Of a stretch of 34,773 nucleotides of DNA, positions 16,472-23,962 are shown piece by piece. The translations under genes were made by a program, and so were the position numbers. Under the pieces are notes generated by a model. That model searched no databases and was not told the DNA's origin. It worked only from the letters and a program-made list of their open reading frames with translations. Source of the DNA: an uncultured Kiloniella sp. (GTDB lineage Bacteria > Pseudomonadota > Alphaproteobacteria > Kiloniellales > Kiloniellaceae); contig NZ_CAKZMP010000238.1 in NCBI RefSeq assembly GCF_937128705.1, positions 1 to 34,773 on the forward strand, written 5' to 3'. Each line of letters starts with the position of its first letter. Within the stretch, counting starts at the first letter, position 1.

Positions 16472-17305
16472 TCAATCCCCTGTTGAGGGGCGTTGGGAAT
16501 TGGGTGTAGGCCAATCATGGCTTTCGCTAGTGGCATCGCGCGCCCAACGATAAAAGGCATCATAGAGCGCCATGCCAGCATCCAGTTGTTGTAGATCGTC
16601 ACGATACATGCGTGATAACCCCAGAGATGCAGCAAGAAGCCCCGAAGCTTCCGGGGCCAAATCATGTCGGTTGGTATCTGCGCCTCGAACAATTGTTGCC
16701 AACCGCTTGAGAGGTTCTGTTTCAAGGCAGAACTCTTCTATCATCGTATCAAAGGTGCATTTCTCGCCACGATGGCTCCAATAAACATCTTCAACATCAA
16801 AGGGAGTAGCATTGAATTTCTCTGCTACATCCAAAACTTCAGATGCTGTTACATAAAGAATTTGGGCATTGCGGTCGATAAAGCGACGGATTAACCAGGG
16901 GCAAGCTAGACGGTCAATCTTGGGGCGCAATCTGGTCACCCATACGGTTCGGCCCTCGATATTCCTATCTGGAATTCTCTCTACAGGAACCAGTGGATTG
17001 TTTGTTTCTTCCCACCCGAGAAACCCGCCTTCCAAGCTTTCCGTTCTTATACCATGGTCGCGCAAGATAGCAGCGGTTCCCTGACTGATCTTTTTCCCCT
17101 TGTGACAGGTGACGACCACATGTTGATTTTGCAGGGATGGTGCCAAGGCAGCGATGCTTTGAAAGGGGTAGCGAAAAGATTGAGGAATAAGTCTTGGATC
17201 TTTGGCAAAGTCTTCGTCAATGCGAAGGTCGATAATAACGGGAGCGTCCGGTGTGCCGATGAGGCGGGATAATTGAGATACTTTAATTTCATTTGGTGAT
17301 GGCAT
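16472..17305 (-). CDS. chrB: rhodanese - ChrB fusion, chromate resistance protein
   Basis: A 277-residue two-domain protein. Residues about 8-110 are a rhodanese (VIIDLRIDEDFAKDPRLIP) with active-site Cys67 in VVVTCHKGKKIS and the closing GGFLGWEE. Residues about 118-265 are the ChrB C-terminal domain (VWVTRLRPKIDRLACPWLIR, then VYWSHRGEKCTFDTMIEEF). The N-terminal DNA-binding part of classic ChrB is missing and replaced by the rhodanese, so it is probably an enzyme or sensor and not a repressor. The ATG at 17305 has AGAGGA six bases upstream and is preferred over the GTG at 17320. It heads the chrA operon. The family is sure; the symbol is approximate. Confidence 0.85.
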   Translation of the reverse strand: MPSPNEIKVSQLSRLIGTPDAPVIIDLRIDEDFAKDPRLIPQSFRYPFQSIAALAPSLQNQHVVVTCHKGKKISQGTAAILRDHGIRTESLEGGFLGWEETNNPLVPVERIPDRNIEGRTVWVTRLRPKIDRLACPWLIRRFIDRNAQILYVTASEVLDVAEKFNATPFDVEDVYWSHRGEKCTFDTMIEEFCLETEPLKRLATIVRGADTNRHDLAPEASGLLAASLGLSRMYRDDLQQLDAGMALYDAFYRWARDATSESHDWPTPNSQRPSTGD

Positions 17306-17453
17306 AGCGCATCCTCTCACACATTCGGTGTTGAATTAGGATGCGAAACTTAGGCTGTCGCCTCACGGGGTGTTCGCAACCCCATGTCACAATTCTACGC
17401 GGTTATTTCCTGAGGTCAATCGAGCTTTGCTGAAAGTTTAAATTTAGTATTGT

Positions 17454-17487
17454 CATAAGGGCCTTAGATAATACTAAGGCCCTTATG
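17454..17487. terminator. perfect 14-bp palindromic stem-loop behind the ArsP-like gene
   Basis: CATAAGGGCCTTAG (17454-17467) pairs perfectly with CTAAGGCCCTTATG (17474-17487) around ATAATA. It starts 17 nt beyond the permease stop. There is no T tract on either strand, so it could be a terminator or mRNA-end stabiliser. Confidence 0.5.
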
Positions 17488-17503
17488 AAGCTTAGGTGTT
17501 TTC

Positions 17504-18565
17504 CTATAAAGTTAGCCAGGCTGTAAAGGCATAACCCGATACGATTGCGCCAAAAAGGCCGAGCAGAAGATAGAGGACGAAGACGGGTTTCTTGACCAGT
17601 GCATAGACACCCATTGCTGCTGGGATGGATGAAACTGATCCCGCGAGCATAAAGGTCATGCCTGTACCTGCGCCCATGCCGAGTTCAATCAAGCTGTTGA
17701 TCGTTGGAATGGCGGCATAGCCGTTCAGATAGGCCGGAATACCAACAAGGGCCCCTAGCGGAATAGACCACCATTGCTCGTCCCCAAAAAGCAGCGCAAC
17801 TTTATCGACAGGTAAATAGGCAACCATCAGGCTTTCGAAAAGGAAAGCGAGGGCCAGCCACTTGAAAAGGAACCAGCCATTTGTCATCGCTTCTGTCTTG
17901 AAGGTTTCCGTACGCTTGGGATCTTGCCAGAACTTCCAGTAAATTGTTGTGTCAGGCTTTTTGTTATCGTCTTTTTGATCAGTGCCACAGCTTGTGGCGC
18001 AGGACGATCCGCAACCACTTGCTGTTTGCGGACGCATGATTTCCTGAAAATAACCCGCCCGGACCATCAGGTAAGCGATAATGCCCCCCGTTGTTCCCAT
18101 CAAAAAGGCTGCAATGGTTTTGAAGGTTGTGAACTCCAGCCCAAAAACGGCGCTGGTCAAAATAAACATTTCCGGATCCATGAGGGGAGAGGAAATCCAG
18201 AAGGCCATGACCGGGGCCAGGGGAACGCCTGCCCGTAGGAGACCGGCAATCAACGGAATAACCCCACAGGAACAAAAGGGAGATAGCGTGCCAAATAATG
18301 CAGCAATGCCAATACTGACGATGGGATTTCCCGATGTTGTCGTATTGATTTTGCTGTCGAGATTACTCGCCTTGGTATAGGCCGCGACACCAATCGAAAG
18401 TACAATAAAGGGAAGAATGGCGACAATGTTTTTTGCACTAAAAACAATCGAAGGCCAAAGCTGACTTTGATCGAGAATGGCAATCAACACGAGGGTAAGC
18501 AAAAATGCGAGGATAACTTTATCCAGCCGCAAGTTGTTCCATTTTGTTATTTCAAGGAAAGACAT
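17504..18565 (-). CDS. ArsP/DUF318-type permease, metal or organoarsenical efflux
   Basis: A 353-residue inner-membrane permease of the DUF318 (UPF0718) family, which includes ArsP, an exporter of trivalent organoarsenicals. It shows the family core FGTLSPFCSCGVIPLIAGLL and the paired second-half block GIPAYLNGYAAIPTINSLIE, with FMLAGSVSSIPAAMGVYAL near the end. About eight membrane segments are visible. A soluble middle loop holds a cysteine cluster (GCGSSCATSCGTDQ, about 183-196) that may bind a thiophilic metal or metalloid. A copy of the ArsR operator lies just before its start, so it is de-repressed with arsR. The substrate could be organoarsenic, arsenite or another soft metal. Confidence 0.85.
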   Translation of the reverse strand: MSFLEITKWNNLRLDKVILAFLLTLVLIAILDQSQLWPSIVFSAKNIVAILPFIVLSIGVAAYTKASNLDSKINTTTSGNPIVSIGIAALFGTLSPFCSCGVIPLIAGLLRAGVPLAPVMAFWISSPLMDPEMFILTSAVFGLEFTTFKTIAAFLMGTTGGIIAYLMVRAGYFQEIMRPQTASGCGSSCATSCGTDQKDDNKKPDTTIYWKFWQDPKRTETFKTEAMTNGWFLFKWLALAFLFESLMVAYLPVDKVALLFGDEQWWSIPLGALVGIPAYLNGYAAIPTINSLIELGMGAGTGMTFMLAGSVSSIPAAMGVYALVKKPVFVLYLLLGLFGAIVSGYAFTAWLTL

Positions 18566-18574
18566 AACATTACC

Positions 18575-18597
18575 TTATTTCTGGAATTATCGAAATA
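18575..18597. promoter_or_regulatory. ArsR operator copy in front of the permease gene
   Basis: TTATTTC-tggaATTATC-GAAATA is the same partial palindrome found before arsR, where the spacer reads tataTTTATC. It lies 10-32 bp before the permease start, where bound ArsR would block transcription or translation start. Confidence 0.6.
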
Positions 18598-18656
18598 TTT
18601 AAGCAAGCTTTATTCAACATGGATCTCTTCTTCTAAATTATGGTCTTATTCGTTCA

Positions 18657-18701
18657 GAGGTTAAATTCTCTAGGACTAAGTTCTCTTAGGTTAAGTTCTG
18701 A
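18657..18701. repeat. three imperfect 15-bp tandem repeats
   Basis: GAGGTTAAATTCTCT, AGGACTAAGTTCTCT and TAGGTTAAGTTCTGA follow one another, and a partial fourth GTTAAG comes after. They fill the gap between the end of arsR and the permease operator. Role unknown. Confidence 0.5.
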
Positions 18702-18715
18702 GTTAAGTTTGGGGC

Positions 18716-19012
18716 TCAAGCTTCTTGAAGCCCATTACAGCAGTCTTCCATCAGATAATCCAACAGACTGTTTGTTAGTTGATAATCCAGTCGGCACCGT
18801 AAGACCCGACCTTCACGTGACTGGATCAGAAGTCCCGATGTCATCATGTGTGAGATATGGTGTGATAGTGTGGAATGTGGCATATCCAGCTCTTTTTGAA
18901 TATCGCCAACCGCAAGCCCTTCGTCCCCGGCCTTAACCAGCAGGCGGAACATTGCCAGACGTGCCGGATTACCAAGTTTTGAAAGACAGACTGCTGCTTT
19001 ATCCAGTTCCAT
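18716..19012 (-). CDS. arsR: ArsR/SmtB family repressor
   Basis: A 98-residue winged-helix repressor. The start MELDKAAVCLSKLGNPARLA at 19012 is chosen because TGAGGA lies five bases upstream and because the operator palindrome lies upstream of it; the frame itself is open to 19072. The recognition helix is ELDMPHSTLSHHISHM. The classic ELCVCDL metal motif is absent; instead Cys91 and Cys92 form a C-terminal pair (MEDCCNGLQ), with Cys9 and Cys73 elsewhere, which recalls the Acidithiobacillus-type ArsR that binds arsenite through C-terminal cysteines. It controls itself and the permease 150 bp downstream through shared operators. Confidence 0.88.
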   Translation of the reverse strand: MELDKAAVCLSKLGNPARLAMFRLLVKAGDEGLAVGDIQKELDMPHSTLSHHISHMMTSGLLIQSREGRVLRCRLDYQLTNSLLDYLMEDCCNGLQEA

Positions 19013-19017
19013 ATCAT

Positions 19018-19059
19018 CCTCAGATATTATTTCTATATTTATCGAAATAATATCTGAGG
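19018..19059. promoter_or_regulatory. ArsR operator, 16-bp perfect inverted repeat
   Basis: CCTCAGATATTATTTC (19018-19033) and GAAATAATATCTGAGG (19044-19059) are exact reverse complements with a 10-bp spacer. On the minus strand the second arm ends in CTGAGG, which forms part of the arsR ribosome-binding site, so a bound repressor or the folded mRNA would cover translation start. Confidence 0.7.
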
Positions 19060-19196
19060 GGCTGTTTGTCAAGTCATCACATACAGATCATGTTTGATTG
19101 AAGGGGGTTTTTATATATTAGCGCTTTGAAAAACGCAGGTTATGGAAGAGGGTGAGTTTCTAATCTCTGTGGCTGCCAAAGATAGTATGCTGCCTG

Positions 19197-19340
19197 CTAG
19201 CAAGGTTTTTTGACCTTGGTCGCGATTTTACTGGATATGATTGTTCTTAATACCGTGATAACGCGACGTATCAGGTCGTGTGCAGTCTTACTACGTTCTG
19301 TTCGGGCTATATGTTCATATGAATTGCGTGGATGTAACAT
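19197..19340 (-). CDS. 47-residue basic small protein
   Basis: The frame extends upstream to 19415, but the ATG at 19340 has a near-perfect AAGGAGA about six bases before it, which decides the start. The product MLHPRNSYEHIARTERSKTA continues to HDLIRRVITVLRTIISSKI and ends KVKKPC. It is strongly basic with an amphipathic or hydrophobic stretch (about 23-40), so it may bind a membrane or nucleic acid. It is divergent from the LysR gene at 19435 and 94 bp from it, so it is a likely target of that regulator. I recognise no family. Confidence 0.55.
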   Translation of the reverse strand: MLHPRNSYEHIARTERSKTAHDLIRRVITVLRTIISSKIATKVKKPC

Positions 19341-19434
19341 GAGTATCTCCTTTTCATTAAAAAGAACTATCTCATAGTTATAATTTTTGTATAATTGGTG
19401 TGATTTAAACAACACCTTTCAAAGTTTTGGTATA

Positions 19435-20358
19435 ATGCGTCTTGATGATCTCAGGTTCTTTGTGCGTGTGGCAACTCTGGCGAACCTCTCTGCTGCGGGG
19501 CGAGAGTTTGGTCTGTCACCGTCTGCGGCCAGTGCACGATTGGTCACGCTGGAAAAGTCTGTTGGCAGTCAATTGATGTCGCGGACAACGCGATCAATTG
19601 CGCTAACAGAAGCGGGGCAGGTCTTTAAAGGTCATGCCGAAGCTGCGTTGAATGAAATAGACACAGCGATAGATCGTATGGATGAAACGGCCAGTGAGCC
19701 GCGGGGGCACCTAAAAATTTCATGTAATATGTTTTTTGGTCGAAAGCATATTCTTCCCTTTCTCAACGAATTTACCGAACGCTATCCAAAAATTACTTTG
19801 GAGATGAGTTTTTCTGATCGTCTCGTGGACATGATTAAAGAGGGATATGATCTGGCAATTCGAGCGGCTAAATTACCTGATTCAACTTTGCGGGCACGAA
19901 AGCTTGCAGGTAACCCAAGAGTATTGTGTGCTTCACCGGAATATTTGGCCAGAAAGGGTTCCCCGACCTGTCCTGCTGATTTAAAGAAGCACGATTGCAT
20001 CGGGGTGAGCTTTATGCCGACCTGGTATTTTCAGGGGGGTAATAAAGAAATTAGCTGCTCTATAGAATCTTCAATTACTGGGGACACAGGTGATTATGCC
20101 TATGATGCCGCTTTGCATGGTTTGGGCTTAACAGTCAAATCGGTGGCGCATGTTTGGGAAGATCTTAGGGATGGGCGTTTGGTCGAAGTGATGACTGACT
20201 ACCCTGTTGCTCGATCCGGCGATGTCTGGGCTGTTTATCCCCCTGGCAACTATACGCCTTCGAAAATAACGGCATTGATTGATTTCTTGCGGGAAAAATA
20301 TGGATCTCCTCCTTATTGGGAAACAGATTATCGAACAGCATCAACGCAGTCGAAGTGA
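19435..20358 (+). CDS. LysR family regulator, CrgA-like branch
   Basis: A 307-residue LysR protein starting MRLDDLRFFVRVATLANLSA; the frame opens at 19387, but those 16 extra residues do not belong to the family. The HTH is FGLSPSAASARLVTLEKSVG. The effector domain starts RGHLKISCNMFFGRKHILPF, with DLAIRAAKLPDSTLRARKLA, patterns typical of the large CrgA-like group. Proteins of this group often control a divergent gene; here that is the 47-residue basic protein. The gene ends in a strong bidirectional terminator shared with pyrE. The effector is unknown. Confidence 0.92.
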   Translation: MRLDDLRFFVRVATLANLSAAGREFGLSPSAASARLVTLEKSVGSQLMSRTTRSIALTEAGQVFKGHAEAALNEIDTAIDRMDETASEPRGHLKISCNMFFGRKHILPFLNEFTERYPKITLEMSFSDRLVDMIKEGYDLAIRAAKLPDSTLRARKLAGNPRVLCASPEYLARKGSPTCPADLKKHDCIGVSFMPTWYFQGGNKEISCSIESSITGDTGDYAYDAALHGLGLTVKSVAHVWEDLRDGRLVEVMTDYPVARSGDVWAVYPPGNYTPSKITALIDFLREKYGSPPYWETDYRTASTQSK

Positions 20359-20367
20359 TAAATATAT

Positions 20368-20404
20368 AAAAGAAAGGCTAGCCTCTCGGGCTAGCCTTTC
20401 TTTT
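20368..20404. terminator. bidirectional terminator between the LysR gene and pyrE
   Basis: AAAAGAAAGGCTAGCC (20368-20383) pairs perfectly with GGCTAGCCTTTCTTTT (20389-20404) around a 5-nt loop. The A and T runs at the ends serve both convergent genes. Confidence 0.85.
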
Positions 20405-20429
20405 ATAGTGATAGTACTTTTTATCAGAA

Positions 20430-21101
20430 TTAGTCCGCTTTTCCACCGTGTTTGCTGGACCATTCGTTTGGACTGCTTAGGAATGAACGAACAGTGACAA
20501 GGTTATCATTTTCGAGATAACCTTTTTCTTCGGCAACTTTTAAGGCATCCCACCAAGTGGCGAGAGCATGAAGTGTCACGCCTTCTTTGGCTAGGTCGCT
20601 TACAGACTGTGGATAGATGCCATAGTGGAAGAACACGAAGGTATGGTCACATTTACCGCCTGCGTTGCGGATTGCTTCGACAAAGTTAAGCTTTGAGCCG
20701 CCATCGGTTGCAAGGTCTTCAACCAGAAGAACGCGGCTGCCTTCTTCCATGTAACCTTCGATCTGGGCGTCACGTCCAAAACCTTTTGGTTTTTTGCGAA
20801 CATAAAGCATCGGCAGACCCATGCGTTCTGCAATCATTGCCGCAAAAGGAATGCCCGCGGTTTCTCCGCCAGCAATAGCATCAATTGATTCATAACCGAT
20901 ATCACGTTGGATCAGTTCAACGGCCATGTCCATCAGCTTCGCACGGGCGCGGGGGAAAGAGATAATCTTCCGGCAATCAACATAAACAGGACTGATGCGA
21001 CCAGATGTAAAAGTAAATGGGTCTTCCGGACGGAAGAGAACAGCTTCGATTTCCATCAGAATTGAGGCTGTTGTTCTGGCGGTTTCGGTAATTTTGCTCA
21101 T
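20430..21101 (-). CDS. pyrE: orotate phosphoribosyltransferase
   Basis: This enzyme joins orotate to PRPP to give OMP in pyrimidine synthesis. The start MSKITETARTTASILMEIEA at 21101 has AAGGAT upstream and gives 223 residues; the frame opens at 21146. Visible motifs are FTFTSGRISPVYVDCRKI (substrate pocket), GGETAGIPFAAMIAERM, YVRKKPKGFG (mobile catalytic loop) and the PRPP-binding VLLVEDLATDGGSK. The Asp in ATDGGS, in place of a second Thr, is seen in alphaproteobacterial PyrE. It stands alone between the terminator and the divergent enoyl-CoA hydratase gene. Confidence 0.95.
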   Translation of the reverse strand: MSKITETARTTASILMEIEAVLFRPEDPFTFTSGRISPVYVDCRKIISFPRARAKLMDMAVELIQRDIGYESIDAIAGGETAGIPFAAMIAERMGLPMLYVRKKPKGFGRDAQIEGYMEEGSRVLLVEDLATDGGSKLNFVEAIRNAGGKCDHTFVFFHYGIYPQSVSDLAKEGVTLHALATWWDALKVAEEKGYLENDNLVTVRSFLSSPNEWSSKHGGKAD

Positions 21102-21320
21102 CGAGTATCCGATCCTTGGGTCAGTTGCCGATAGCTCTTTGTTCACAGCTATCCGAATAATTTTGATCTATTTACCTCTTGCGTTGCCCTGCTGCAATAT
21201 TTTTCCCCCTTGAGGAACACAAGTCAAAAAACATTCATGTAAGTAATAGCATCCTAAGATGAGACTGGTTATCTTGTTTCAAAGCTGTATTTGCCAAACG
21301 AGACCTGTTCGCGAGGAAGA

Positions 21321-22136
21321 ATGTCTGAAGGTTCTGAAAAGAGTAATAACCAAGATAACCAAGATACTGTCTTGGTTTGGCGTGAAGATGATATTGCGAC
21401 GGTTGTTTTGAACCGCCCAGAAAAACTGAATGCTTTTAATTTAACTATGTGGCAAGACCTTGGGACTGTCATGCTTGAACTCGGGGCTGATGAGACATTG
21501 CGGTGCATTGTCATTCGGGGCGCTGGGGGGAGAGCCTTTGCCGCAGGGGCAGATATTGCAGAGTTTCAGAAGGTTCGCTTTTCGTCACAACAGGCTGCTG
21601 ATTATGCGAAGCCAATGGACCGCGCGGCAGATGCCATTCGTCAATGTCCACACCCAACCCTCGCCTTTATCGAAGGGGCGTGCATGGGCGGTGGGCTGGA
21701 AATTGCCGCGCAGTGTGATCTCAGGATAGCCAATCGTTCTGCAAGGTTTGGTATTCCGGTCAACAAAATCGGGAACGTGCTGCCTTACCCGGCGATGATT
21801 GCTTTGGTGGGGCTGGTCGGACGAAGCGTCACAATGGAACTTCTTTTGGAAGGTCGCATTTTCTCGGCCGAAGAAGCATATATAAAAGGGCTGATTGGCC
21901 GAATTGTCGAAGATGATATTGCTGAAGCGGAAGTTTATAATTCTGCGAGACGTATTGCAGAAGGCGCGCCGTTGGTGGCGCGTTGGCATAAAAAACATTC
22001 TTCACGGGCGCAAGACGCAACGCCTTTGACGACGGAAGAACTGGCTCAACCCTTTCTTTGTTGTGATACTGCGGATTATAAAGAAGGGATTGCTGCGTTT
22101 CTTGAAAAGCGAAAACCAAGGTTCACAGGTGCCTAG
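21321..22136 (+). CDS. enoyl-CoA hydratase/isomerase family protein with one catalytic Glu replaced
   Basis: A 271-residue crotonase-fold protein. The ATG at 21321 (MSEGSEKSNN) has GAGGAAGA upstream and is chosen over a TTG at 21291. Oxyanion-hole segments are present: AFAAGADIAEF (about 73-82) and GACMGGGLEIAAQCD (about 119-133). Glu127 matches crotonase Glu144, but the second catalytic Glu (rat Glu164, in FGxPE) is Val147 (FGIPVNKIG). Ordinary hydration of a trans-2-enoyl-CoA needs both, so this may be an isomerase, a decarboxylase-like or a hydrolase-like member. A late insertion-free C-terminus ends KEGIAAFLEKRKPRFTG, as is usual. It is monocistronic and divergent from pyrE. Confidence 0.88.
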   Translation: MSEGSEKSNNQDNQDTVLVWREDDIATVVLNRPEKLNAFNLTMWQDLGTVMLELGADETLRCIVIRGAGGRAFAAGADIAEFQKVRFSSQQAADYAKPMDRAADAIRQCPHPTLAFIEGACMGGGLEIAAQCDLRIANRSARFGIPVNKIGNVLPYPAMIALVGLVGRSVTMELLLEGRIFSAEEAYIKGLIGRIVEDDIAEAEVYNSARRIAEGAPLVARWHKKHSSRAQDATPLTTEELAQPFLCCDTADYKEGIAAFLEKRKPRFTGA

Positions 22137-22338
22137 AAATAATGAAGATTGGTCAGAGTTGTATTTGCAGTTTGATTCTCTGGTGGGTTTTTCTGCGCAC
22201 CCCATTGGGGATATTTAATTATGGTATCCGGCGCCTATCCAAGCTTTAATCGCTATCTTAATATCGATTAAAATGATTATACTTAAAGGGCTTTGTCGGA
22301 AGTTGTTCTCGCGGTGTTTTTGAATTGGCTGGTTTTGT

Positions 22339-22830
22339 ATGTATAAAATGCTGGATCTGACTGAGATCCCAGAGAGTTCTCCGGTATTTTTTATGGCTTC
22401 CTATTATGATCGGTTGCCGAGATTAGGACCCAATGATTCGGAACAGTTACCTCTCCCTCTATGGTCAGACTTTAATCCGGTAGAAATACGAAAAATTTTA
22501 GCTTGGACAATGGTGATCCAGCGAAATGAGGCCAGCCCGTCCGGTCATCTTATCAAACTTGAGGGCGATAAAATAATAGAAGCTTCCGGTGTCAATTCCA
22601 TGGGGAAAACGTTGGCTGAAGCGTTCGATCCTGAAATGGCCCAGATTAAGTGGCAAGAAATGGAAGATGTGGCGCAGCAGCGGCGTACATCCTTTACCCT
22701 AAGTCCTGTCCCCCGATCAGATCGGTCTTTTATTGATCTGTATCGTGGATGTTTCCCCTTTTGTGATGCGCAGGGTGATGTTTGCCGTCTGGTGATTATC
22801 GTTGCGCCGGTGAAAGATGTTGTGCGGTAA
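22339..22830 (+). CDS. PAS_5-type PAS domain protein
   Basis: A 163-residue single-domain cytoplasmic protein matching the PAS_5 pattern common in Rhodospirillales: LPLPLWSDFNPVEIRKILAW near residue 38-57, then a central SGHLIKLEGDKIIEASGVNS, GKTLAEAFDPEMA and a closing strand CRLVIIVAPVKD. No output domain or kinase is attached, so it is a stand-alone sensor or adaptor. It is preceded by a 202-bp gap and converges with the thioesterase gene. Ligand and partner are unknown. Confidence 0.75.
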   Translation: MYKMLDLTEIPESSPVFFMASYYDRLPRLGPNDSEQLPLPLWSDFNPVEIRKILAWTMVIQRNEASPSGHLIKLEGDKIIEASGVNSMGKTLAEAFDPEMAQIKWQEMEDVAQQRRTSFTLSPVPRSDRSFIDLYRGCFPFCDAQGDVCRLVIIVAPVKDVVR

Positions 22831-22861
22831 TCGTGTGCAGGCCGTTTTTAAGACCCGAAGA

Positions 22862-23272
22862 TTAGAATAGTTTCATAACGGCTTCGCCATGACCAACGAG
22901 TTGTCCATGTTGGTTTTTGACATCACAAGTCAAAAATTTGATATGTTTGCCACCACCTTTTAAAATGCCTGTTGCGACTAATTTATCATCGACCTTAGCA
23001 GCCGAAGTAAATTGCGTGTTGAGGGAGAGGGTCACGGCACGACGGCGTTTTTCTGGGTCTGGATTGTGGATCAATGTGTAGCCACAAGCTGTGTCAATTA
23101 GGGTCGCGAGAACACCACCATGCATAATTCCTGCGCTGTTTAAGTGGCAGTCAGCAATAGTCAGGGCAATGCTGGCTGATCCTTCGGTCCACTCAGCAAG
23201 GCTATAGCCCATATGTTGCCCAAAATTACTCAATTTTTCTTGTGTGGTATCCTGTGTATTTGATTTTTTCAT
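22862..23272 (-). CDS. PaaI-like hotdog thioesterase
   Basis: A 136-residue single-domain hotdog protein that would hydrolyse an acyl-CoA thioester. The central NSAGIMHGGVLATLIDTACG holds the family HGG and the Asp used as base in PaaI-type enzymes; LSLNTQFTSAAKVDDKLVAT and VKNQHGQLVGHGEAVMKLF complete the sheet. Length is typical. It lies next to the proline-catabolism regulator, but 58 bp separate them and no direct pathway link is evident. The acyl group (phenylacetyl, hydroxybenzoyl or other) is not readable. Confidence 0.85.
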   Translation of the reverse strand: MKKSNTQDTTQEKLSNFGQHMGYSLAEWTEGSASIALTIADCHLNSAGIMHGGVLATLIDTACGYTLIHNPDPEKRRRAVTLSLNTQFTSAAKVDDKLVATGILKGGGKHIKFLTCDVKNQHGQLVGHGEAVMKLF

Positions 23273-23330
23273 GACGATTCCGCTAAGTACAAATTGTTAT
23301 GGGTTACTGGTGTTCGTCGAAATGAGGGTG

Positions 23331-23810
23331 CTAAAAGTTATCTTTGATTGGAAGAATATTGGTGTTTTTGAGTTCTTCCATGACAACGTAACTATGGGTT
23401 TGGGAAACCCACGGTGTTGCCGCTAGTTTATCCCCTAGAATACCACGATATTCGGCCATGTCAGCCGCACGAACTTTGATTAGATAATCAAAGCCACCGG
23501 ACACCATATGACATTCCAAAACTTCTGGGATTGCCATAATGGATTTCTTGAATTCTTCAAACGCTGCCGAGGTGGTTCGTTCAAGCGTGATCTGGACGTA
23601 AACCAATAGATTTGCGTTTACCTTAGCTGGATTAAGCCAAGCCATATATCCCTTGATATAGTTACTTTGTTCTAGCCTTTTAACCCTTTCTAGACAGGGC
23701 GTGGGGCTAAGATTAACCCGACGAGCAAGTTCGACGTTAGAGACACGGCCATCTTCTTGCAAGACGCGCAGGATATTACGATCTATTCGATCCAGCTTTC
23801 TTTCACTCAT
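23331..23810 (-). CDS. Lrp/AsnC family regulator of proline catabolism (PutR-like)
   Basis: A 159-residue protein with the Lrp HTH (VELARRVNLSPTPCLERVKR) and a RAM domain (SGGFDYLIKVRAADMAEYR). It is divergent from putA with 152 bp between starts, and a perfect 9-bp-arm palindrome lies 14 bp upstream of its own start. In Agrobacterium and Rhodobacter an Lrp-type PutR activates putA in response to proline; the position and the fact that this PutA lacks its own DNA-binding domain make the same role likely here. A branched-chain or general Lrp role is the alternative. Confidence 0.88.
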   Translation of the reverse strand: MSERKLDRIDRNILRVLQEDGRVSNVELARRVNLSPTPCLERVKRLEQSNYIKGYMAWLNPAKVNANLLVYVQITLERTTSAAFEEFKKSIMAIPEVLECHMVSGGFDYLIKVRAADMAEYRGILGDKLAATPWVSQTHSYVVMEELKNTNILPIKDNF

Positions 23811-23823
23811 ACAGATTATATAA

Positions 23824-23846
23824 CTAGTAAATAGGAAATTTACTAG
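23824..23846. promoter_or_regulatory. candidate PutR operator
   Basis: CTAGTAAAT (23824-23832) and ATTTACTAG (23838-23846) are exact reverse complements around AGGAA. The site lies 14 bp before the regulator start and about 117 bp before putA, in the shared promoter gap. Confidence 0.6.
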
Positions 23847-23962
23847 AGATAATATTGTATATTTTGTGAATTTGGCAGCATATATCGCTAGTGTTAGTGT
23901 ATATTACTCATAGATATGAATACGAAATACGCGCCTGAACGCGGTATCTGGGATTTACTGAC

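Noticed and set aside
18657..18701. CRISPR-like array
   Set aside because: The 15-bp units abut without spacers and are imperfect; it is a short tandem repeat.
19013..19072. longer arsR start at 19072
   Set aside because: It would put the perfect operator palindrome inside the coding region and lacks the good ribosome-binding site present before 19012.
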